42,708 bases of DNA from Chloroflexia bacterium (GTDB taxonomy: Bacteria; Chloroflexota; Chloroflexia; DTKN01), in contig JAFGKG010000157.1 in assembly GCA_016928715.1 (NCBI GenBank), positions 1 to 42,708 on the forward strand. Direction: 5' to 3'. A program made the position numbers and the translations under genes. The stretch's first letter is position 1. Every line of letters begins with the position of its first letter. This document shows, piece after piece, positions 1-6,930 of this stretch. The notes under the pieces were generated by a model. It worked only from the letters and a program-made list of their open reading frames with translations, was not told the DNA's origin and ran no database searches.

Positions 1-1
1 C

Positions 2-949
2 TTTGCCGGCATCGCCCTGTCCAAGTCCTATACCACCGTAGACCGCGGCACCGTGGGCGTGGTGACCCGCTTTGGCGGCGTGACCGGCGTGGTCTTTCAG
101 CCCGGCCTCAACTGGCGCACGCCCTTTATCGACGAGATCCTGGTTGTCGAGACCATCATCCAGTCCTACGAGAGCAGTGATGAGCCGACTCAGTCCAGCG
201 CCGACTATACCGACATCCCCGTCTCGGCCCAGACCATCGACGGCCAGCAGATTGCGATCAAGTACACCGTGCTCTTTCGCATCCCGGCCGACCAGGCCGA
301 CGAGATCGTGCAGAACATTGGCCTGCCGGCCGCCGTCGTCGAGAACGTGGTCAAGGCCAACTCGCGCAGCCTCTGCCGCCTGCTGGCCCAAAGTTATACC
401 GCCGAGGATCTCTACAGCGGCGAGGGCGTCTTTGCCTACGAGAACGAGGTGCGCAGCAGCCTGGAAAGCGTCTTTGCCCTGCGCGGCATCGTGATGGAGG
501 ACTTTCTCGTGCGCAAGATCGACTTTGACGAGGACTATATCCGGGCCATCGAGAACCAGCAGATCGCCCAGGAGAACATTGAGACGCGCCAGTACGAGGC
601 CGAGGCGGCCCAGTACGAGAAGGAGCGCCAGATCCGCCTGGCCGAGGCCGACGCCGAACGCATCAAGCTGACCGCCCAGGCCAACGCCGAGCAGCAGCGC
701 CTCCTGGCCGACGCCGAGGCCTACGGCATCGAGGTGCGCGGCCTGGCCCTGAAGGAGTATCCCGAGTTGGTCCAGTGGGAATTTGTGCGCAACCTGGTCG
801 GTGTGCAGTGGGGCATCCTGCCCAGCGACGGCGTGACCCCCCTGATCCCGCTGCCCGAATTCGAGCAGCCGGTCCTGACGCCTACGCCCACCGTGCCCCC
901 CGTACCCACACCTGTACCGACACCTGAACCCACACCCAGCACTCCCTAG
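2..949 (+). CDS. SPFH/band 7 (prohibitin-like) protein, 5' end missing
   Basis: The frame is open from the first bases of the window, so the true start lies upstream; 315 residues are visible. The visible N-terminus has the typical SPFH entry (DRGTVGVVTRFGGV, then a PGLNWRTPFID turn), preceded by what may be the end of a membrane anchor. The middle is the band-7 fold. From about residue 180 comes a charged, Ala/Glu/Gln-rich helical stretch that should form the coiled coil used for oligomerisation. The C-terminus ends in a low-complexity Pro/Thr tail rich in PTP units. SPFH proteins build membrane-bound rings or scaffolds that affect proteases and membrane organisation; the specific partner here is unknown. 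A terminator hairpin follows, separating it from the macroglobulin gene. Family assignment is confident, cellular role is not. Confidence 0.88.
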   Translation, partial: FAGIALSKSYTTVDRGTVGVVTRFGGVTGVVFQPGLNWRTPFIDEILVVETIIQSYESSDEPTQSSADYTDIPVSAQTIDGQQIAIKYTVLFRIPADQADEIVQNIGLPAAVVENVVKANSRSLCRLLAQSYTAEDLYSGEGVFAYENEVRSSLESVFALRGIVMEDFLVRKIDFDEDYIRAIENQQIAQENIETRQYEAEAAQYEKERQIRLAEADAERIKLTAQANAEQQRLLADAEAYGIEVRGLALKEYPELVQWEFVRNLVGVQWGILPSDGVTPLIPLPEFEQPVLTPTPTVPPVPTPVPTPEPTPSTP

Positions 950-995
950 CGAGTCTCCGGGCTGGTTGCAGTCGTTCGGAGCACATCGCTATACA

Positions 996-1028
996 GCCCT
1001 CCCGCGGGCCTGGCGCCCGCGGGAGGGC
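996..1028 (+). terminator. Rho-independent terminator-like hairpin
   Basis: Perfect 14-bp inverted repeat (996-1009 with 1015-1028) around a 5-nt loop CTGGC, followed by CATTTTG. It lies 47 bp after the SPFH stop codon and before the macroglobulin gene. The stem is very GC-rich; the T run is short (4), so termination efficiency is uncertain. Confidence 0.75.
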
Positions 1029-1100
1029 CATTTTGAAACGTTTCTCCCGCGGGCAGCGTCTTTATATCGAGTCCGTCATTAAAAGACAAGGAGGCCTCCC

Positions 1101-4100
1101 ATGACAGCCCGCGTACCCGTTCCCAAATCTCCGCCTTCCCGTTTCCCTACCCGCAACTCCTGGTGGTCCAGCGCACTGCAGCTCTTGATCGTGCTGCTGG
1201 TGGCCGGCGGCCTGGTCGGCCTGCAGCGGCTGCACACCCTGCCCGAGCGCATAGACGACCAGCAGACCATCGTCGTCGGTCCCCGGCAGTTCGCCCCCGA
1301 CAGCGACGCCTCGCTCCGCGTGGTGGTGCAGGACGCCGCCGGCGGCCAGGCCATCGAGGGCGCCCGCGTCAAGCTCCGGCTCAAGCCGGAAATCGGCGGC
1401 ACCCTGGACCTGTACGAGGGCCGCACCGATGCCAGCGGCAGCCTGCCGGTGCAGTTCCACCTGCCGACCGACCTGGAGGGGCCGGCCCAGCTTATCGTCG
1501 AGACCGACTCGGAGCTGGGCCGCGACCGCATCGAACAGACCATTATCGTCCAGCGCGACTATCGCCTGCTCATCAGCAGCGACAAGCCCCTCTACCAACC
1601 CGGCCAGACCATCCACATGCGCGTCCTGGCCCTGAACAACCACGACCTCAGCCCCGCCCGGGGCAGCACGGTCGATTTTGTCGTGCAGGACCCCAAGGGC
1701 AACAAGGTCTACCGCCAGAGCGTGACGACCTCTGATTTCGGGGTCGCCGCGCTCGATTTCACCCTGGCCGACATGGTCAACCAGGGCTCCTACAAGTTGG
1801 GCGCCTCCATCGGCGACACCGGCTCGGAAAAGACCGTCGAGGTGCGCCCCTATGTGCTGCCCAAGTTCGGCCTCAGCGTCTCGACCGAGCGCAGCTTTTA
1901 CCTGCCCGGCGAGCGCGTCGAGGGCCTGCTCCAGGCGGACTATTTCTTTGGCAAGCCGGTCGCCCAGGGCCAGGTACAGATCGAGGGCACGGTCTGGGAC
2001 GTGGGCCGCAACGTGCTGTTGGAACTGCAGGGCCAGACCGACGAGAACGGCGCCTTTGCCTTTAGCTTTGACCTGCCGGACTATTTTGCCGGTTCCGGTC
2101 TGGATGCCGGCCAGGCCCAGTTCGCCCTGGAGGTTACCGTCATCGACCAGACCGAGCACGCCGAGCAGACCAGCCTGGTCCTGCCCATCGCCGCCCAACC
2201 CCTGCTCATCGAGGCCGTCGCCGAGAGCGGCGCGCTCAAGCCCGGGGTCGAGAACGTCGTCTACCTGCTCACCACCTACCCCGACGGTCGGCCGGCCCCG
2301 ACCCGGATGCAGTTCAGCCTGGACGGCGGCGAGCCCGTCGATCTGCGCAGCAGCCAGTTCGGCCTGGCCGAGTTCCGTTTTGTGCCCCGGTCGGGGGCGA
2401 CCCACGCCCTGAACGTCACCGCCCGGGACGAGGCCGGCCGCTCCGCCGGCCGGCAGTTCGCCCTCTCGGCCGAGGCCGGGGGGGACAGCGTGCTGCTGCG
2501 CGCCGACCGCGCCTCCTACGTCGTCGGCGAGACGATGCACCTGCTGGCCCTGAGCCCGCTGCAGAGCGGCTCCATCTACCTGGACGTCGTCAAGGCCGGC
2601 CAGACCCTCTCCACCCGCTCCGCGCTCGTGCAGGGCGGCCGGGCGGAATTCGTCCTCGACGTCGGCCCCGAATTGTACGGCACCATCGAACTGCACGCCT
2701 ACAAGGTGCTGCTCGACGGCACTATCGTCCGCGACAGCCGCCTGGTGCTGGTGGACGCCCCCAACGACCTGGCCATCGGCATCCACGCCGACCGCGATAG
2801 CTACCTGCCCGGAGATGTCGCCCACATGGCCTTCCAGACCAGCGCCGCCGCCCATCCCGACCTCGGCGTGCAGGCCGTCCTGGGCCTGGCCATCGTGGAC
2901 GAATCCGTCTTTGCCCTGCAGCAGCAGGACCCCGGTTTCGCCAAGCTCTATTTCATGCTGGAGCAGGAACTGCTGGAGCCCTTTTACCAGGTGCAGGGCT
3001 TTGACCTGCCCAGCACTCTGCCCCCCGACCAGGAGCCGGCGCGGGAGGCCCAGGACCTGGCCGCCAAGGCCAGTTGGGCCGGCCTGACCGGCGCGTCGGC
3101 CGCCCCGCTGAATTCCCGCCCGCAAAAACAGGAGGCCCTGCGCCAGGCGCAGCTCCAGGGCTTTGAGCTTGTCGGCCAGGCCGGCGCCGTCGCCATGCTG
3201 CTCATCCCCCTGTCGCTCTGGGCGGTGGGTCTGCTGGCCCTGCGCAAAAGCGGCCTGCTGGGGCGGAGCCTGCTGCGCCTGCTCCTGGCCATGGTCATCG
3301 TGCTGGCCGTCACCGTGCCGCTGGGCTTTGTTCTGGCCCGCCACGCTGAGGCCCTCCTGCCGCCCCTGCTGGTGCTCGCCGCCGCCGGCGTGCTCGTCCT
3401 GGGGGGCTATGGCTGGGCCCGGGGCGACCGCGCCGCCCAGCTCTTTGCCCTATTCAGCCTGGCCTGGGCCGCCGCGCTCTTTGTGCTCGTGCGCGCCTCC
3501 GATTGGGCCGCGCCGCCCCAGGGACTGCTCGTCGCCGCCCTGCTCGCTTACCTGCTCGTCCCCGGCGCCTACCTGCTGTTGGGGCAGGGGCGCTGGCTGC
3601 AGGCGCGCCGCTTTGCCGGCGGGTTGGCCAGCGGGCTGGGCGGCCTGCTCACCATACCGGCCCTGGGCGTGGCCCTGCTCTCCCTGAGCCTGTTCAACGC
3701 CGGTGTGGCCGGGACGGCCTGGCCCGGAGGCGCCCCGCCCCAGGACCTGGTGCTGGAGGACGGCATGGTCCTGCGGGGGGCGCCCATGCCCACGCCCGCC
3801 CCCGCCCTAGAGAAGGACGGTGCGGGCCGCAACGAGCAGGCCGCGGCCGGCGAGCCGCCCCGCCTGCGGCAGTACTTTCCCGAGACCCTCTACTGGGCAC
3901 CCGAGGTCCTCACCGACGAGAACGGCTACGTCGTGCTGGACGTCCCCATGGCCGACAGCATTACCACCTGGCGGCTCACCGCCCTGGCCTCCTCCCAGGA
4001 CGGCCGGCTCGGCTTTGCCACCCAGGGCCTGCGCGTCTTTCAGGATTTCTTTGTCGACGTGGACCTGCCCGTCGCCCTGACCCAGGGGGACGAGATCAGC

Positions 4101-5960
4101 ATCCCGGTCGGTGTGTTCAACTATTTGCCCCAGGAACAGGAGGTGCGCCTGGTGGTGCAGCAGGAATCCTGGTTCGAACTGCTGGGGCCCCAGGAGCAGA
4201 CCCTGCTCATTGCTTCCAACGACATCGAGGTGGTCTATTTCCCCATCCGCGTCCGCGAATTCGGCTGGCGGGGCTTCCAGGTCACGGCCTGGGGCAGCCA
4301 GATGAACGACGCTATCCGCCGCCAGGTGCGGGTCCTGCCCGACGGGCAGGAGGTCCGCCTCAGTGAGAGCGATTGGCTGCGCCAGACCAAGACCGTGGCT
4401 GTGGACATTCCCGCCGGGACCGTGCCGGGCACCGCCTATGTCGAGGTCAAGATCTATCCCGGCGTGATGGCCCAGGTCATTGAGGGCCTGGAAAAGATCC
4501 TGCGCCTGCCCCACGGCTGATTCGAACAGAGTACGTCGGCGACGTACCCGAACGTTCTCATCCTCGACTATATGCAGCGCACCGAACAGGCCAGCCCGGA
4601 GGTCCAAATGACCGCGGAAAAATACGTCGGCACCGGTTACCAGCGCCTGCTCACCTTTGAGGTCCCCGGCGGCGGCTTTTCCCTCTTTGGCCAGGCCCCG
4701 GCCAGCGTCTTTCTCTCCGCCTACGGCCTGATGGAATTCAGCGACATGGCCCAGGTCTATCCCGTGGACGAGGCGGTGATCGAGCGCACGGCCCAATGGC
4801 TGCTGAACCAGCAGCAGTCCAACGGAAGCTGGAGCGCGCAGGGCTACTCGGAGCATTGGGCCATCGACTCCGATACGGCCACCAGCGCCTACATCGCCTG
4901 GTCCCTGATCGAGGCCGGCTACGGGGATACAGACCCGGTGGGGCGGGCCATCGAATACGTCCGCGAGTTCGCCCTGCAGGAGCAGGACCCCTATAACCTG
5001 GCCCTGGTGGCCAATGCCCTGGCCGCCTACGATCCGGCCCACAGCAGCACCCGCGCCGCCCTGGACAGGCTGTACGAACTGCGGGTGCAGGAGGGGGAGG
5101 TGGTCTATTGGACCACGCCGGGCGCCTCCTTTATGGGCGCCTCCGGCGAGAGCGGCAGCCTCGAGGCCACCGCCCTGGCCTCTATCGCCCTGATGCGGGC
5201 CGACCTCTATCCCGACGCCGTCGGTGGGGCGCTGGCCTACCTGATCCAGGGCAAGGACAGTTGGGGCACCTGGAGCACCACCCAGGCCACGATCCTCACG
5301 CTCAAGGCCCTGCTGCTCTCGACCGAAAGGAGCGGCCAGGCCGCCGGCCCCTCCACCCTGCGGGTGAGCCTGAACAACGAGCTGAGCCAGGAGATCCGCA
5401 TCGACGGGAGCAACGCCGACGTGGTGCACGTGGTCTCCTTTGACCACGGCTTTCTGCCCTCCGGGGGCGATCAGGTCCAGATCGAGCTGGAGGGCGGTGG
5501 CAACCTGATGTACCAAGTCGCCAGCAGCTTTTACCTGCCCTGGGAGCAGGTCCTGCCCAGGCCCGAGGCAGAGGAGCTCATCCACATCGATCTGGCCTAC
5601 GACCGCACCAGTCTGGCCGTCAACGATACCGTCACCGTGGACGTCGGCGTCGAGCTCAAGCGGGAGGGCGTGGTCAAGATGGCCCTGATCGACCTGGGGG
5701 TGCCGCCCGGCTTTACGGTGCTGACGGAGGACCTCAGCCTGCTGGTGGAGCAGGGCCTGATCGCTCGCTACGAGCTGACCGGCCGGCAGGTCATTGTCTA
5801 CCTGGAGGATTTCTCCTCCGAGGCCCCGCTGCGTTTCAGCTACCGCCTGCGGGCGCGCTTTCCGCTGCGGGCGCAGACCCCGCCATCCAGTGCCTACGAC
5901 TATTACAATCCCTCCCAGGTATCGGTGCAGGCGCCGTTGGAGATGCAGGTGAGCGAATAG
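1101..5960 (+). CDS. Alpha-2-macroglobulin-like protein with in-frame TGA (probable selenocysteine) at the thioester Cys
   Basis: Read through TGA 4518-4520 this encodes 1619 residues with Sec at position 1140. Both sides of the TGA are in the same frame, with no other stop. The junction reads RLPHG-[TGA]-FEQSTSATYPNV, matching the bacterial thioester signature PxGCxEQ...YPN with TGA in place of Cys. Order seen: N-terminal membrane anchor (about 24-42), macroglobulin beta-domains (60-680), six hydrophobic helices (about 692-866), the A2M domain (FPETLYWAPEV near 930), the thioester motif (1138-1143), the alpha-helical thioester domain, and a receptor-binding-like end (YDYYNPSQ). Apart from the TGA position I find no Cys in the protein. 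Start ATG 1101 has AAGGAGG 7 nt upstream. In the family, Cys and Gln form an internal thioester that traps attacking proteases or surfaces; Sec would give a selenoester. Alternatives: nonsense mutation of a Cys codon, or sequencing error, giving truncated (1101-4520) and remnant (to 5960) pieces. Confidence 0.8.
4518..4552 (+). promoter_or_regulatory. Candidate bacterial SECIS element in the macroglobulin gene
   Basis: Directly after TGA 4518-4520 lies a perfect 7-bp stem (4531-4537 GTACGTC with 4541-4547 GACGTAC) with a GGC loop at 4538-4540. An outer 4-bp helix (TTCG 4521-4524 with CGAA 4549-4552) closes it across an asymmetric internal loop. The apical loop starts 17 nt past the TGA and begins with G, fitting the published bacterial SECIS rules (loop 16-37 nt downstream, G in the first two loop positions). 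The stem is written in codons AGT ACG TCG GCG ACG, unusual for a gene that strongly prefers AGC and ACC, which suggests selection on the RNA. No bulged U as in E. coli fdhF is evident. Confidence 0.72.
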
Positions 5961-5988
5961 CTCGTTCCAAGTTGTGATGCTCCTCTCG

Positions 5989-6026
5989 CCGGTGGGGGCC
6001 GGGCGCAGGCCGCGGGCCCCCACCGG
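5989..6026 (+). terminator. Terminator-like hairpin after the macroglobulin gene
   Basis: A 12-bp perfect stem (5989-6000 with 6015-6026) with a 14-nt GC-rich loop lies 28 bp after the stop codon. It is followed by TGTTAAAAC, with no real T run, so it may be a 3' stability hairpin or a Rho-assisted terminator. The remaining bases up to 6166 hold no recognisable gene or convincing promoter. Confidence 0.5.
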
Positions 6027-6166
6027 TGTTAAAACAAGCTGTCGCCCGGCCGATGGTGGTGACGTCGCCTTGCAGGAGGTGTTTCCGTCCCGTGGGATCG
6101 GTGGGTGAGGTATGAACACGTCGGTTAGCCAGCGATCGTACAAGATTTGTATGCGGGGGGGCGACA

Positions 6167-6583
6167 ATGGTAATCACGGAGGAAATTCAACTGCACACCC
6201 AGGGGCACACCGATATCCAGGACATTACCGTGCAGGTGGCCCAAGCGGTGGCCGAATCGGAGCTGGAGGCCGGCATCGTCACCATTTTTTGCCCCGGTTC
6301 GACCGGCGCGCTGACGACGATCGAGTACGAGAGCGGCGCCCTGGAGGATCTGCGCCAGGTACTGGACGAGATCGCTCCGCCCGACCGGCCCTATCGCCAC
6401 CACCTGCGCTGGGGCGACGACAACGGGCACTCCCACGTTCGGGCGGCGCTCCTGGGTCCCTCGCTGACGGTACCATTTGCCCAGGGCCTCTTGACCCTGG
6501 GCAAATGGCAGCAGATCGTCTTTTTGGACCTGGACACCCGTTCCCGTTCCCGGCGGCTGGTCGTGCAGATTTTAGGGGACTAG
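6167..6583 (+). CDS. YjbQ/UPF0047 family protein
   Basis: The 138-residue product matches the usual length and motifs of the YjbQ (UPF0047) family: STGALTTIEYESG near residue 45 and the metal-site-like stretch GDDNGHSHVRAALLG near residue 83. Family members are small trimeric proteins; some show weak thiamine-phosphate synthase activity, but the physiological role is unsettled. ATG 6167 follows a G-rich stretch (GGGGGGG) 6 nt upstream. Its 3' end overlaps the convergent STAS gene by 12 bp, so the two share a junction with no room for a terminator. It stands alone between the macroglobulin gene and the minus-strand signalling cassette. Confidence 0.9.
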   Translation: MVITEEIQLHTQGHTDIQDITVQVAQAVAESELEAGIVTIFCPGSTGALTTIEYESGALEDLRQVLDEIAPPDRPYRHHLRWGDDNGHSHVRAALLGPSLTVPFAQGLLTLGKWQQIVFLDLDTRSRSRRLVVQILGD

Positions 6584-6913
6584 AAAGCTCTCCAGGCCGG
6601 CCTGGCGGTCGGCAAAGATTTCGAACAGAGTGCTAAAGCCCGAGATGTCGAAAACCTCTCGTACGGGTTCCTGCAGAGCGGCCAGCCGCAGGTCCCCACC
6701 GGACGAGCGGGCCACCTTGAGCCCTCCCAGCAGCGCTCGCAGGCCGGCGCTGCTCACATAGTCCACCTCGGACATGTCCAGGATCAACTGGTGATGATCG
6801 GCGGCCTGTTCTTCGCTCAGGGTCTGCTCCAAATCGCGGGCCGTATTGGCATCGACGTCACCACAAAGCTTGATGAGGGTGACCGTGTCAATCCTCTCCG
6901 TGCTTAATTCCAT
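6572..6913 (-). CDS. STAS-domain anti-sigma factor antagonist (SpoIIAA/RsbV-like)
   Basis: A single 113-residue STAS domain. The phosphorylatable Ser lies in the standard loop DYVSSAGLRALL (Ser54/Ser55). In partner-switching systems the unphosphorylated antagonist binds an anti-sigma kinase and frees its target; a HATPase kinase phosphorylates it and a PP2C phosphatase resets it. Both activities are encoded immediately upstream on the same strand: the SpoIIE-type phosphatase with fused HATPase ends 17 bp before this start. AAGGAGAGG lies upstream of the ATG. No sigma factor gene is in the window, so the final target may be elsewhere or may not be a sigma factor. Confidence 0.92.
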   Translation of the reverse strand: MELSTERIDTVTLIKLCGDVDANTARDLEQTLSEEQAADHHQLILDMSEVDYVSSAGLRALLGGLKVARSSGGDLRLAALQEPVREVFDISGFSTLFEIFADRQAGLESFLVP

Positions 6914-6930
6914 ACTTTGCGCTCCTCTCC

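Noticed and set aside
1062-3344. 760-codon open frame on the minus strand
   Set aside because: It is antisense to the macroglobulin gene, low-complexity (Gln/Gly/Ala-rich) and without family motifs: a by-product of GC-rich codon use.
4518-4520. TGA as an ordinary sense codon (Trp or Gly, alternative genetic code)
   Set aside because: Many genes here end in TGA followed by a normal next gene (for example 15064-15066, 9831-9833, 34539-34541), and Trp is encoded by TGG throughout.
4521-5960. Reading the macroglobulin as two separate genes, the second starting at ATG 4572, or as a frameshifted pseudogene
   Set aside because: Both parts are in the same frame, so no frameshift is involved. The second part starts in the middle of the thioester domain with no ribosome site, and 4521-4571 codes for the conserved end of the thioester motif. 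A nonsense mutation cannot be excluded but explains neither the exact position nor the hairpin.
3807-6167. 786-codon open frame on the minus strand
   Set aside because: Also antisense to the macroglobulin gene, with no recognisable domain.
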